From: Vanilla planifolia
Lineage: Eukaryota; Streptophyta; Magnoliopsida; Asparagales; Orchidaceae
Length of the DNA: 64,000 nucleotides
NCBI GenBank assembly: GCA_023846275.1
Contig: JAIUJO010000298.1
Span: 538,501 to 602,500 of the forward strand
Direction of reading: 5' to 3'
Part shown: piece after piece, positions 35,501-48,680 of the stretch
Numbering within the stretch: position 1 is the first letter of the stretch
How the letters are laid out: each line of letters begins with the position of its first letter
The notes under the pieces: generated by a model
What the model was told of the DNA's origin: nothing
The model's input: only the letters and a program-made list of their open reading frames with translations
The model's database searches: none
Program-made: the position numbers and the translations under genes

Positions 35501-38350
35501 TTAGAGTTGAGTAAAGTTGAGTAGAGAAGAGTAGATTAGAGTAGAGTAGAGAAGAGTAGAGTATAGTATTGTATAATAAAGTAAAGTAGAGCAGAGCAAG
35601 GTTTATAAAGGGTAGGTAGGGCTAGGATATGCCAGGCTTAGCTAGGCTAGGCTAGAGTTTAGTATAGTAGAGTAGTGTAGAGTAGAGAAGAGTAGAGCTA
35701 GGTTATGTTAGGTGCAGTAAGGCTAAAGTAGTAGAGTAGAGGAGAGTAGAATAGAGAAGAGAAGAGCATAGTAGATCAGAGTAGAGCATAGTATAGCCAG
35801 TAGAGTAGAGCAAAGTGGAGCAAAGTAGAGTAGAGTAAAGTAGAGTAGAGTAGAGCAGTGCAGAGCAGAGCAGAGAGAGTAGTGCTGAGCTAAGTTAGGC
35901 TACGCATGGTTAGGCTAGGCTAGGCTTGAGTAGAGAAGAGTGGAGTAGTGTAGGGTGGAGTGGAGCAGAGCAGAGCATAGTAATAAAATATAGAGCAGAC
36001 CATAGCAGATTAGAGTAGAGCAAGGTTAGGTTAGGCTAGGCTAGGCATGGCTAGGCTAGGCTAGAGCAGAGTATAATAAGGTAGAGCTAGGTTAGGCTAT
36101 GCTGGGCTATGCTTGGTTAGAGCAGAGTAGAGTAGAGTAGAGTAAAGTATAGTAGAGTAGAGTAGAGAAGATAAGAGTGTAGTAAAGCTAGGTTAGGCTA
36201 GTCTAAGCTAAAGTATAATAAAGTAGAGTAGCATAAAATAGAGTAGAGTAGAGTAATGTAGAGTAGAGCTAGGTTTGGCAAGGCTAGGCTAGGCTAGAGC
36301 AGAGTAGAGTAAAGTAAGAGTAGAGCTACGTTCAACTAGGCAAGGCTAGGCTATGTTTGAGTAGAGTAGAGTGGAGTAGATTAGAATATAGTAAAGTTGA
36401 GTTAAGTAGAGTAGAGCTAGGTTAGGTTGGGTTAGGCTAGGCTAGGCTTTGCTAAGGTTGGCTAGGCTAGGCTAGAGTAGAGTAGCATAGAATGGAGTGG
36501 AGGATTTTAGTAGAGTAGAGTAAAGCTGGAATAGGCAGGCCTAAGCTAGGTTATGCTAAACAAGGCTAGAGTAGAGTACAGTAGAATAGAGAAGAGTAGA
36601 GCAGAGCAGAGAAGAGTAGAGTAGAGTAGAGAGAGTAGAGTAGAGTAGAGAAGAGTAGAGCATAGTAAGGCTAGGTTAGGCTAGGCTAGGCTTGGTTAGA
36701 GTAGAGTAGAGTAGAGTAGAGTAAAATATAGTAAAGTAGAGAAGAGTAGAGTAGAGCTAGGTTAGGTTAGGCTTAGCTAGAGTGTGATAAAGTAGAGTAG
36801 AATAGAATAGAGCAGAGCACAGTAGAGTAGTGTCGTTTAGAGCAGAGCAGAGTAGAGTAGACCTAGGTTTAACCAGGCTAGGCTAGGAAAAAGTAGAGAA
36901 GAGCAGAGTAGAGTAGGGTTATGTTCGACTAGGCTTAGCTAGGCTAAGCTAAAGTGGAGTAGAGTAGAGTAGATTTGAGTAAAGTTAAGTAGAGTAGAGC
37001 TAGGTTAAGCTAAGCTAGGCTAGGCTAGGCTTTGGTAAGATTGGCTAGAGTAGAATAGAGTAGAGTGGAGTATTTTAGAGTAGAGTAGATTAGAGAGAGA
37101 ATAGGCTTGGCTAGGTTAGGTTATGTTAGACAAGGCTAGAGTAAAGCCTAGTAGAGTGGAGAAAAGTAGAGTGGAGCAGAGAAGAGAAGAGTAAAGCAGA
37201 GTAGAACAGAGTAGAGCAAGGCTAGGTTAGGGTATAGTAGAGTAGAGTAGTGTAGAGTAGAGTAGAGTAGAGCTAGGTTGGGCTACGTTAGGCTAAGCTA
37301 GGATTTATTCAATTAGAATAGAGTACAGTAGAGTAGAGTGGAGTAGAGTAGAGTAGAGTAGTGTAGAGTAGAGTAGAGCTTGGTTGGGCTAGGCTAGGCT
37401 AAGCTAGGATTTAGTCTAGTAGAACAGAGTATAGTAGTGTAAAGTAGAGTAGATTAGAGTATAGTAAAGGAGAGTAGAGTAGATCAAGGTTAGGCTAGGC
37501 TCGGTTAGGCTATGCTAGAATAGGTTTGGCAAGGATAGATTAGAGTAGAGTAGATTAGAGTTGAGTAGAGTAGAGTAGAGCAGAGTTAGGTTAGGCTTCC
37601 TTGGCTAGGCTAGAGTAAAATAGAGTAGAGTAGAGCAGAGCAAAGAAGGGTAGAGCAGAGTAGAGTTAGGATATGCTAGACTAAGCTAGGCTATGCTTAG
37701 CTAGGCTAGAGTAGAAAAGAGTATTGTAGAATAGAGTAGAGTAGAGTCTAATAGTGTAGAATGGAATAGAGTAGAGTAAAGCTAGGTTAGGTTAGGTGAG
37801 CCTAGGCTAAGTTAGAGTAGAGTATTGTAGTGTAGAGTATAGTAGATTAATGTAATGTAGAGTAAAGGAGAGTAGAATAGAGTAGAGGAAAAGATAACGG
37901 AGAAGAGTCTAGTAAAGCTGAGTAGAGTAGAGCAGAGAAGAGCAACATAGAGCAGAGTAGAGCAGACCTAGGTTTGGGTCGACTAGGCTAGGCTAGAGTA
38001 GAGTGGAATAGAGTTCTGTTAGGTTAGCATAGGCTATGTTAATTAAGACAACAGTAGAGTAGACTAGACTAGACTAGAGTTGAACGTAGCAAAGTGGAGC
38101 AGAGTAGAGCTCGATTAGGCTAGGCTAGACTAGAGTAAAGTAGAGCTAGGTAGGTTAGGCTAGGAGAGGTAAGGTTAAAGTAGAATAGAGTAGACTAGAG
38201 TAGAGTAAAGCTATAGTAGACTAGAGTAGAGTAGAGTAGAATAAGGTTAGGCTAGGCAAAGGTAGGATAGGTTAGGCTAGGCTAGGTTAGGTTTGGCTGG
38301 AGTACAATAGTGTAGAGTAGAGTAGAGAAGAATAGAGTAAAGTAGAGAAG

Positions 38351-38407
38351 AGCAAAGTAGAGTTGAGCAGAGCAAAGTAGAGTTGAGCAGAGCAAAGTAG
38401 AGTTGAG
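38351..38407 (+). repeat. 20-bp tandem repeat, almost three copies
   Basis: AGCAAAGTAGAGTTGAGCAG occurs at 38,351 and 38,371, and its first 17 bases again at 38,391. The copies are identical over the shared length, so this is a young expansion of a four-pentamer unit inside a divergent array. Confidence 0.92.
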
Positions 38408-41400
38408 TTGAGCAGAGCATAGCAGAGCAATAATAAGCAGAGCCGAGTATAGCAGTGTAGAGTAAAGCAAGGTTAGGCTAGGCTAGGTAAGGCTAAGCTA
38501 GGCTAGGTGAGGCTATGCTAAATAAGAGTAGAATAGAGTAGGGTAAAGCAAGGTTAGGCTAGTAGAGTGGAGTAGAGCAGGGTAGAGTAGAGTAGAGTAG
38601 AGTGGAGCAAGGTTACGAAAGGCTAGGCTAGACGAGGGTAAGCTAGGCTAGGCTATGTTAGAGTTTAGTAGAGTAGAGCAGAGTAGAGCTCAGTTAGGCT
38701 AGGCTTGGCTAGGCTAGCCTATGCTAGAGTAGAGTAGAGTAGATTTGAGTAGAGCAAAGAAGAGCAAAGTAGAACAGAGAAAAGCAACGTAGAGTAGGGT
38801 AGAGCAAAGCATAATAGAGTAGAGTAGAGTAGAGTAGAGCAGTTTAGAGCAGAGTAGAATAGAGCTAGATTATGCTATGTTAGGTTAGGCTAGGCAAGGG
38901 TAGGCTAGGTTAGAGTTTTGTGGGGTAGAGTAGAGTAGACTAGAGTAGAGTATAGTAACATATAGTAAAGTAGAGTAGAGGAGAGAAATGGAGAAGGGAG
39001 GAGAGGAGAGTAAAAGAGAGGAGAGGAGAACAGGTTAGAGCAGAGCAGAGTAGAGAAGAGCAAAGTAGAGCAAAGAAGAATAGAGCAGAGTAGAGCAGAT
39101 TAGAGAAGAGATTAGTAGAGCAGAGATGAGCAAAGCTTGTTTAGGTTAATCTAGGCTAGAGTAGAGTAGAGTAGAGCAGAGCCAAGCTTGGTAAAGTTAG
39201 GTTATGCTAGGCTAGGCTAGGCTAAGCTATAGTAGAGTAATAAAAAAAAGCATAGTAGTGTAGAGCTAGGTTAGGTTAGGTTAAGCTTGGTAAGTTTAGG
39301 CTAGAGTAGAGCAGAGTAAAAAAAGTAGAGTAGAGCAAAGTAGAGTAGATTACAGTTAGATTAGGCTAGGCTAGGCTAGGTTAGGTTAGAGTAGAGTAGA
39401 GTATAGTAAAGTAGAGTTGAGTAGAATAGAGTAGAGTAGAGTAGGGTTAGGTTAGGCTATGCTAGTTTAAGGTCAATTAAGCTTGGTTAAGCTAGGTTAG
39501 AGTAGAGTTTAGCATATTAGAGTAGTGTAGAGTTGAGTTAGGTTAGGTTAGGATATGCTAAAGTATAGTAGAGTAGAGTATAGTAGAGTAGAGAGTAGAA
39601 TAGAGTAGAGGTTTATAGAGATAGGAGGCTAGGCTAGTGTAGAGTAGAGTAGAGTAGAATAGAGTAAAGTATAGAAGAATAGAGCTTAATTAGGCTAGGC
39701 TAGGCAAGGCCAAAGTAGAGTAGAGTAGAGAAGAGTAGACTATAGTAGAGCAGAGTAGAGTGGAGTAGAGTAGAGCTGAATAGAGTTGAGTATAGCATAG
39801 TAGAGCAAAGTAGAGTTGAGCAGATCAAAGTAGACCAGAGTAAAGCTAGGTTAGGCTAAGCTAGACTAAGTTAGGCCAGGTTATAGTAGAGTAGAGTAAA
39901 GTAGAGTATAGTATAATGGAGTAGAGTAGAGTAGAGCAAGATTAGGTTAGGCTATGCCAGGCTTGGTTAAGTTAGGCTAGGTTAGAGTAGAGTAGAGTGG
40001 AGTGGAGTAGAGGAGAGCTTGGTTAGGTTAGGCTAGGCTACGTTTTGTTAAAGTTAGTTAGAGTTGAGCAGAGCAGAGCAAAGAAGAGTAGAGAAAAGTA
40101 GAGCAAAGAAGAGTAGAACAGAGTAAAGTAGAGTACAACAGAGCAGAGTAGAGCTATGTTAGGTTGGGCTAGGCTAGGCTACGGTTGAGTATAGTAGATT
40201 AAAGTAGAGCTAGGTTAGGTTAGGCTACGCCAGGCCAGAGTATAATAGTGTAGAGTAGAGAAGAGTAGAGTAGAGCTGAGAAGAGTATAGTAGAGTACAG
40301 TAGAATAGGATACAATAGAGTAGAGCATAGCATAGTAGAGTAGAGCTATGTTAGGTTTTCCAAGACTAGAGTGGAGTAGAGTAAAGTAGAGTACAGTATA
40401 GTAGAGTAAAGTAGAGCTTTGTTAGGCTATGCTGAGTTAGGTTGGGCTAAACTAGGCTAAAGTATAGTAGAGTAGAGTATAGTAGAGTAGAAAAGAGCAC
40501 AGTAGAGTAAAGCAATGTAGAGTAGAGTAGAGTAGAGCATAGCAGAGTAGAGCATAGCATAACAAGGTAGAGCATAGCTAGGTTAGGCTAGGCTAAGCTA
40601 TAACAGTGTAGAGTAGAGCTAACTTTAGCTAAGCTAGGCTTGGTTAGGGTAGCATAAAGTAGAGTGGAGTAGACTAGTGGAGAGGAGAGTAGAGGAGAGT
40701 AGAGTAGAGGAGAGTAGAATTATGTTATTTTAGGTTAGGCTAGGTGAGGCTATGCTAGGTTTGGGTAGGCTAGGCTATGATAAAGTAGAGTGAAGTAGAG
40801 TAGAGCAGAGTAAGGTTATGCTAGGCTAGGGTAAGCTAGGCTATGTTAAAATAGAGTCGAGTAGAGTAGGGTAAAGTAGAGTAGATAAGAGCAGAGTAGA
40901 GTAGAGTAGAGTAGAGCATAGTAGGAGTAGAGTAGAGTAGAGTAGATTAGAGAAAAATAGAGTAGAGTAAACTAGAGGTAGGTTAGGCAAGGTTAGCCTA
41001 GGGTAGGCTAAGTTAGGGTAGAGTAGAGTAGAGTAGAGAAAAGTTAGGCTAGGCTAGCTAGAGTTTAATATAGTAGAGTAGAGTAGAGCAAAGTAGAGTA
41101 GAGTAGTAGAGCAAATTAGAGTTGAGCAGAGTAGAGCTAGGTTAGCTTAGGCTAGGCCAGGCTGAACTAAGCTAGGCTAGAGTAGAGTAGAGTAGGGAAG
41201 AGTAGAGTGGAGTAGAGCTAGGTTGGGCTAGGCTAAGTATGAGTAGAGTATAATAGAGTAGAGTATATTAGAGAATAGTAAAGTGCAATAAAAAGGAGTA
41301 GTACTTGGTTAGGATTGGCTAGGGTAGCCTAGGCTAGATTAGGCTAGGCAAGAGTATAGCAATATAGAGTAGAGTAGACTAGAGTAAAGCTAGGTTAGGC

Positions 41401-42778
41401 TAGGCTAGGCTAAATAAGGCTAGAATAGAGTAGAGTACAAAAGAGAAGAGTAGAGTAGGAAGAGTAGAGTAGAGTAGAGTGAAGCAGAGTATAGCAGAGT
41501 AAAGTAGAGTAGAGCCAAGTTAGGCTTAGGTTGGCTAGGCTAGAGTAATATAGAGCAGAGAAGTGTAAGGTTAGGTTAAGCTAAGCTAAGTTAGAGTGGT
41601 TAGGCTAGGCTATGCTAGGCTAAGCTAGGGTAGAGTTTAATAGAGTAGAGCAAAGCAGAGCAGAGTAGAATGGGGAAGAGCAGAGTAGAGTATAACAGAA
41701 AAGAGCATAACAAAGTAGAAAAGAGTAAAGTAGCATAGAATAAAGAAGAGTAGAGCTTGGTTAGCCAAACTTAGGCAAAGAAAGGCTATGCTAGGTTAGT
41801 CTAGTTGGAGTAGAGTATAGTAGTGTAGAGTAGAGTAGAAAGAGCAGAGTAGAGTAGAGTAAAGTAGAGTAAAGTAAACAAGAGTAGAACATAGTAAAGC
41901 AGACAAGAGTAGAGTACAGCAGAGCAGTGCAGAAAAGAGTAGAAGAGAAAAACTGAGATATATAGATTAGAGAGACAAGTAGAGTAGTGAAGAGCAGAGC
42001 TTAGCAAAGCAGAGTGGAAAAGAATAGAGCAAGGTTATGCCAGGGTAGGCTAGGTGGGTCTAGTCTAAGCTAGAGTAGAGTAGAGTATAGTAGAGTAAAG
42101 TAGAGCTAGGTTAGGCTAGGATAAACTAGACTAAAGTGGAGTGGACTAGAGTTGGGTAGAGTAGAGCTAGGTTAGGCTAGACTTGGTTAGAGTACAATAG
42201 AGTAGAGTAGAGAAGAGCAGAGTAGAGTAGAGCAGAGCAGAGTAGAGCAGGGCATTACAGAGTAGAGTAGAGTAGAGCAAAGTGGAATAGAGAAGAGAAT
42301 AGTAGAGCTAAGTTAGACTAGGCTAAGCTAAGCTTGAGTAGAGTAGAGTAGAGTAGTATAGAGTAGAGTAGAGATTAGTATGGTTAGGTTAGGCTAATTA
42401 GGCTAGGCTGGGCTTGAGTAAGAGAGCATAGTAGAGTAGAATAGTGTTAGAGTAGGCTAGGCAAGGTTATGCTAGGCTAGAATAAAGTGGAGTAGAGTAG
42501 AGTAGAGTTTAGCAGAGTGGAGCAGAGTAGAGCAGAGCTGAGTAGAGACAGAGCAGAGTAGAGTAGAACAAAGCCAAGGAGAGCATAGTTGAGAAGAGAA
42601 AAGCAGAGTAGAGCATAATAGACCATAGTTAGGTAAGGTTAGTAAGGCTAGCTTAGGTAGAGTAGAGTAGAGTAGAGTAGATTATAGTAGAGTAGAGTAG
42701 AGTAGAGTAAAGTAGAGCTAGGTTAAGCTAGTCTAGGCTAGGTTAGAGTAGAGTGGTGTAGAGTAGAGTGGGCTAGAG

Positions 42779-42799
42779 TAGACTAGACTAGACTAGACT
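42779..42799 (+). repeat. TAGAC run, about four units
   Basis: TAGAC, a rare variant of the A-rich pentamer, is repeated about four times in a row. A shorter run lies near 38,060. Local runs of one variant show that slippage copies mutated units in place. Confidence 0.85.
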
Positions 42800-43574
42800 G
42801 AAGTAGATTAGAGTAAAGTAGAGTAGAGTAAAGTGGAGTAGGGTAGAGTAGAATAGAGTTTTGCTAGGTTTGGCTGGGCTAAGCTAGGCTTAGCTAGGCT
42901 AGGCTAGGTAAGAGTAGGGTAGAGTAGAGTAGAGTAGTTTAGAGTAAAGCAACATAAAGCTAGGTTAGGCTAGGCTAGGCATGGCAAGGCTAAGCTAGGC
43001 TAGAGTAGAGTAGAGTAGAGGTTAGCAGAGCAGAGCATCATAGAAATGAGCAAAACAGAGTAGAGTAAGCCAGAGCAAAGCAGGGCACAGTCGAGCAGAG
43101 TAGAGTATGGTAGAGTAGAGTAGAGTAGAGCAGCGTAGAGCTAGGTTAGGCTGGGCTAGAGTTGAGTAAAGTAAAGCAGAGTAGAGCTAGGTTAGGCTAG
43201 GCTTGGCATGCTAAGCTAGGCTTTGGTAGGATAGGCTATAGTAGATAGATTAGAGTAGAGTAGAGCTAGTTTAGGCTAGGCGAGGCTTAGTTAGGCTAAA
43301 TTAGGCTAGTGTGGAGTATAGTAGAGTAAAGTAAAGTAGAGCATAGTAGAGTAGAGAAGAGAAGAGTAGAGCAGACTAGATTAGAGCAGAGCAGACCAAA
43401 GTTGGGCTAGGTTAGAGTAGAGTAAAGCTAGGTTAGTGTTGACTAAGCTAGGCTAGGTTATAGTAGAGTAGAATAGAGTGGAGAAGAGTAGAGTATAGTA
43501 AAGTAGAGTGCAGTGGAGTAAGGAAAAGTATAGTAGAGTAGTGTTGAGTAGAGTAGAGTAGAGTAGAGTATAGT

Positions 43575-43608
43575 AGAGGAGAGGAGAAGAGAGGGGAGGA
43601 GAAGAGAG
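43575..43608 (+). repeat. Homopurine tract, 34 bp
   Basis: Only purines occur between T43574 and T43609, in mixed GAGGA, GAAGA and GGGGA units. Related purine-rich words continue to about 43,650. Confidence 0.85.
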
Positions 43609-44600
43609 TAGAGGAGAGAAGATCAGAGTAGAGAAGGGGAGAGAAGTGTAGAGCAGAGTAGAGTATAATAGAGTAGAGTTAAGCTAGGTCAGGTTAGGTT
43701 AGGCTAGGCTAAGCTAGGCTGGGTTAGAGAGGAGTAGTAGAGTAGATTAGAGTAGAGTTAGGTTAGGTTAGGTCTGGTTAAGCTTGGCGAAGCTTGGCTA
43801 GAGTATAGTAGAGTAGTGTATTTTAGAGTAGAGTAGAGTATAGTATAGTATAATAGAGAAGAGTAGAGCAATGTAGAGTAAGATAGAGCAGAGCAGAGAA
43901 GAGTAGAGTAGAGCTAGGTTAGGCTAGGCTAAGTTCGGCTTGAGTAGAGTAGAATAAATTAGAGTAGAGTAAAGTGGGGTTGAGTTGAGCTAGGTCAGGT
44001 TAGGCTCGGCAAGGCTAGGCTAGGCAAGGCTTGAGTAGAAGAGCAGAGTAGAGTAGAGTAGAGTTAGGTTAGGCTAGGCAAGGTGAAGCTAGATTAGAGT
44101 AGAGTAGAGTAGAGTATGATAGAGCAGAGCTAAGTAGAGCTGAGTAAAGTAAAGCAGAGATGAGCAGAGTAGAGTAGAGCAAAGAAAAGCTGAATATAAA
44201 CAAGCATCACAGAGTAGAGCAGAGTAGAATAAAGCCAAGGAGAGCAAAGCAGAGAAAAGAAAAGAAAAGCAGAGTACAATAGAACACAGCTAGGTGAGGT
44301 TGGTAAGGCTAAGCTAGATAGAGTAGAGTAGAGTAGAGTAGAGCAGGGTAGAGTAGAATATAGCTAGGTTAGGTGAGGCTAGGCTATGCTAAGTTGGAGT
44401 AGTGTAGAGTAGAGTAGAGTAGAGCTGGGTAAAAATGACAAAGTAGAGCAGAGTAAGGTAGAGCAAAGCAGAGCATAGTAAAGCATAGAAGAATAAAGCA
44501 GAGTAGAGTAGAGCAGTGCAGAGCAATGTAGAGCTAGCTTAGGCTTAATAATGCTAGGTTAGTCTTGGCTACAAGGCAAGGCTAGTCAATTCAAGGTTAT

Positions 44601-45332
44601 GGTAGGCTAAGCTAGGATAGGCTAGGTTAAGTAAGAGTATAATAGAGTAAAGTAGTATAGAGTAACATAGATCTATGTTAGGCTTAGCTAGGTAAGAGTA
44701 GAGTAAAATAGAGTAGAGTATAGTAGTATATAGTAGAGTAGAGTAAAGTAGAGTAAGGCCAAGCTAGGTTAGGTGAGGTCAGGTTTGGATAGGTTAAGCT
44801 AGGTTAGGCTAGACTAGGCTAGGCTAGGTCTGGTTGGGCTAGGCTAGGCTTGGCTAGGCTAAGCTAGAGTCGAGTAAAGTAGATTGGAGTAAAGTAGAGT
44901 TGAGCAAAGTACATTATAGAATAACTGAGTAAGGCTAAGATAGCATAGGCTAGGCTAGGGTAAGATAGGATAGTCTAGAGTAGAGTAAAGTTGAGTCGTA
45001 TAAAGCTAATTTAGGATTAGCTATGCTCGAGTAGAGTAAAATAGAGTAGAGTAGAGTAAGGCTAGGCTAGGTTAGGCTAGTGTAGTGTAGAGTAGAGTAG
45101 GGTAGACTAGAGTATAGTATGGCTGGGCTTTGTTTCGTTATGTTAGACTGAGGTAGGTTAGGCAAGGCCAAGTTAGGTTAGGGTAGAGTAGAGTAGAGTA
45201 GAGTATAGCGGCATAGAGCTAAGATAGGCTTAGCTAGGCTAGAGTGAAATAAAATAGAGTAGAGTAGAGTATAGGAAGGTTAGTCTAGGTTAAGTGAGGT
45301 TAGGTTAGGTTAAGCAAGGCTAGAGTAGAGTA
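44601..45332 (+). repeat. Extra units of the 200-bp higher-order repeat, left of segment B
   Basis: Units of the same family as in segments A and B occur here. TAACATAGATCTATGTTAGG is at 44,663, a GTATAAAGCTAATTTAGG variant near 44,998, and GCGGCATAGAGCTAAGATAG near 45,208; the next marker, GAGCATAGAGC, is at 45,424. Spacings are about 335, 210 and 217 bp. The matching position left of segment A, before 2,590, does not hold these units, so the domain is longer on this side or was cut at A. Confidence 0.75.
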
Positions 45333-46792
45333 GAGTTGGGTAGAGTATAATAAGGCTGGGCTAGGCTATGCTAGGTTGGCTAGGCTAGGATAGTTAAGCT
45401 AGAGTGAATTTGAGGAAAGTAGAGGAGCATAGAGCTAAGTTATGCATAACTAGCTAGAGTAGAATAAAATATTATAGAGTATAATAGAGTAGAGTAAACT
45501 AGAGCAGAGCAGAGAAGAGCATAGCATAGAAGAGTAAAGTAGAGTAGAATAGAGTAGTAAAGAGTAGAGAACAGTAGGGTAGAACATAGTAGAGGTGAGA
45601 AGAGTATAGTAGAGCTAAATAGAGTAGCACAGATCAGAGCAAAGTAGAGTAGAGTAGAGCATAACAGAGTAGAGCAGAGCAAGGTTGAGTTGAGCTTAGG
45701 TGAGGTTAGGCTAGGCTAGATTAGAATAGAGTAAAGTAGGGTAGAATATAGTATAATAAGGCTAGGCTAGACTAGGTTGGGTTAGGCTAGGCTAGGTTAG
45801 GCTAGGAAAGGCTAGGTTGGGCAAGATTAGGATAGAGTAGAATATGATAGAGTAGAGTAACATAGATCTAAGTTAGGCTTCACAAGGCAAGAGTAGAATA
45901 TAATAGAATAGAGTAGAGTTGAGCCTAGGTGAGGTTAAGCTAGGCTAGCCTAGTCAAGAGTAGAGTAGAGTAGAGCTGGGTAAAGTAGTGTATAGTATGG
46001 TTAGGTTAGGCTAAGCTACGTAAGGCTATATTCTGCCAGAGTAGAGTAAAGTAGCATAGAGCTATGTTAGGCTTAGTTAAGCTAGAGTAGAGTAGGGTAA
46101 GGTTATGTTAGGCTAGGTGAGGTTTGCTTAGAATTGGTTAGGCTAGGCTCTACTTGGCTAGGTTAAGCTAGGCTAGGCTAGACAAGGCTACGCTAAGCAT
46201 GGCTAGGTTAGGCTATGGTAGGCTAGGCTAGGCAAAGCTAGAGTAGTGTAAAGTAGAGTAGAGTATAGTAGAGTAGTGTAGACTATAGTATAGTAAGGTT
46301 GGGTAAGGCAAGGTTTGGTTAGGTTATGCAAAGCTAGGCTAGGCTAGGTTAAGCTCGAGTAGAGTAGGGTGGAGTAGAGTAGTACAAAGCTTGGTTAGTC
46401 TTAGCTAGGCTAGAGTAGAATAAAATATAGTAGAGTAGAGTAGATTAGAGTTTGCCTAGACTAGGCTAGGTGAGGTTAGGTTAGGCAAGGATAGGTTAGG
46501 CTAGGCTAAGCTAGGCTAGGTTAGAGCAGGGTAGGGTAGAGTAGAGTAGAGTAGAGTAAAGTAGACTAGAGTAGAGTAGGGTAGAGTAGAGTATAGTAGT
46601 ATAGAGAGGAGTACAATAGAGTAGAGTTGAGTAGAGTAGAGTAAAGTAGGACAGAGCTATGTCAGGCTTAGCTAGGTTAGAGTAAAATAAAATAGTGTAG
46701 ATTAAAGTAGAGTGGAGTAGAGTAAGGCTATGCAAGGCTAGGCTAAAGTAGAGTAGACTAGAGTAGGGTAGAGTAGAGTATAGTTAGCCTAG

Positions 46793-46808
46793 CCTAGCCT
46801 AGGCTAGG
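46793..46808. repeat. 16-bp perfect palindrome CCTAGCCTAGGCTAGG
   Basis: Three AGCCT units run directly into AGGCT units, making a perfect 16-bp inverted repeat. The matching place in A, near 4,115, reads TCCTAGGCTAGG and lacks the AGCCT run. AGCCT is the complement of AGGCT, but a G-to-C change in TAGGC gives the same letters, so a true inversion is not shown. Confidence 0.85.
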
Positions 46809-48344
46809 GTAGGCTAGGTTAGGCTAGGCTAAGTTAGGTTAGAGTAGAATAGTGTAGAGTAGCATAGAGCTAGGTTAGGATTAGCTAAGCTAGACTTGGA
46901 TAAAATAGAGTAGAGTAGAGCAAGACCAGGCTAGACTAGGCAAGGTTAGCATAAGCTAGGTTAGGCTAGGTTAAAGTAGTGTAGAGTAGGGTAGAGTAGA
47001 GTATAGTAAGGCTGAGCTTGGCTAGACTAGGTTAGCCTAGGCTAGGTTAGGATAGGCTATGTTTGGCTAAAGTAGAGTAGAGTAGCATAGAGCTAAGTTA
47101 GACTTCGCTAAGCTAGAGTAGAATAAAATGGGCTGTGGTAGAGTAGAGCAGAGTATAGCAGAGTATAATAGAGTCGAGTAAGGCTAGGTTAAGCTAGGAG
47201 ACGTTAGGTTATGATAGCTTAGGCTAGACTAGGCTAAGTTCTGTTTAGCTTGGCTAGAGTAGAATAAAATAGAGTAGAGTAGAGTAGAGTAAGGCTAAGA
47301 GAGATTATATTGGTTTAGGATAAACTAGGCTAGTTATGCTAGGTTTGAGTAGGGTATGGCAAAGTAGAGTTGAGTAGAGAAGAACAAAGCAGACTTGAGC
47401 AGAGTTGAGTAGAGTAGAGCTGAATAAAATAGAGCTACATTAGGCTTGGCTAAGTTAGAGCAAAGTAGAGTAGAGTTAGGTTAGGTTAGGCTAGGCTAGG
47501 CTTGGCTAGGTTAGAGTATAGTAGAATATGATAGAGTTGAGTAGAGTGGAGTTGAATATAGTAAAGTAGAGTATATCAAACCAGAGTAGAGTAGAGCAGA
47601 GCTAGGTTAGGTTAGGCTATGCTAGAGTAGAGTAGAGTAGAGCTACATAGGGTAGGCTATGCTAGGCTTGGTTAGATTAGAGCAGTGTAGAGTGGAATAA
47701 AGCAATGTAGAGTAGAGTAGAATAAGGTTAGGCTAGGTTAGGCTAGCCCCGATTAAGATAGGCCAGAGTAGAATAAAGTAGAATAGAGTTTAGTAGAGTA
47801 GAGCTAGGTTAGGTTCTATTAGGCTAGTTTAGAGCAAAATAGAGTAGAGTAGAGTAGAGAAGAGTAGAGCAAAGCAGAGTAGAGCAAAGAAGAGTAGAGC
47901 AGAGCTAAGCAAAAAAGTAGAGTAGCATAGAGTAGATGGAGTAGAGTAGAGCAAAGCAATAAAAAAAGAGCACAGCATAGTAGAGTAGATTAGAGCTAGG
48001 TTAGGCTAAGCTAGGCTAGAGTAGAGTAGAGTAGAGTAAAGTAGATCAAGGTTAGGTTAGGTTTGAGTAAAGTAGAGTAGAGTAGAGTAGAGTAGAATAG
48101 AGAAGAGTTAGGTTAAGCTAGGCTAGGCTAGGCTAAGCTAGTCTAGGCTAGAGTGTAGTAGAGTAGAGTATAATATAATAGATTAGTGTAGAGTAGAGTA
48201 GAGCTAGGTTATGCTAGGCTAGGCTTGGCGAGGCTAGGCAAGGCAAGGTTAGGCTAGGCAAGAGTAGAGTAGAGCTAAGTTAGGTTAGGCTTGGCTAGGC
48301 TTAGCTAGGCTAGAGTTCAATGGAATAGAGTAGAGCTGAGCTGA

Positions 48345-48680
48345 GTAGAGCAGACCAATGTAGAGTAGAGTAGAGCTAGGTTAGGCAAGGCAAGGCAAGG
48401 GTAGAGTGGAGTAGAGTAGAGTTGAGCTACGTTAGGCTAGTCTAAGCTATGCTATGCCAGGCTAGAGTAGAGTGGAGCAGAGTTAAGTAGAGAAGAGAAG
48501 AGCAAAGTAAAATAGAGCAGAGGAAAGTAGAGAAGAGAAAAGTATAGCAGAGTAGAGTAGAGTAGAACAGAGCAGAGTAGAGCAGAGTAGTCTAGAGTAG
48601 AGTAGAGATGAGCTAGGTTGGGCTAAGTTAGGCATTGCTAGGCTAAGCCATGCTAGGTTAGGCTAGGCTAGATTTGAGTA
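48345..48680 (+). repeat. About 290 bp present in B and absent from A
   Basis: Between two flanks that match A near 5,650-5,690, copy B holds roughly 290 bp of ordinary satellite. The offset to A rises from 42,690 to 42,977 across this place. The ends lie in TAGAG units and cannot be fixed to the base. Either a gain in B or a loss in A would explain it. Confidence 0.72.

Larger units (their letters stand above)
33801..44600. repeat. Ordinary mixed satellite upstream of segment B
   Basis: Alternating TAGAG and TAGGC blocks, without gene, RNA or mobile element signal. An A-rich patch with GAAAAAACAAAGAATAATAA lies near 35,169, and a run of eight As at about 39,242. A few pentamer variants expand locally: TAGAC near 38,060 and 42,779, and GGAGA near 38,990-39,030 and 43,575-43,608. 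No long second copy of this stretch was recognised by eye elsewhere in the window. Confidence 0.78.
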
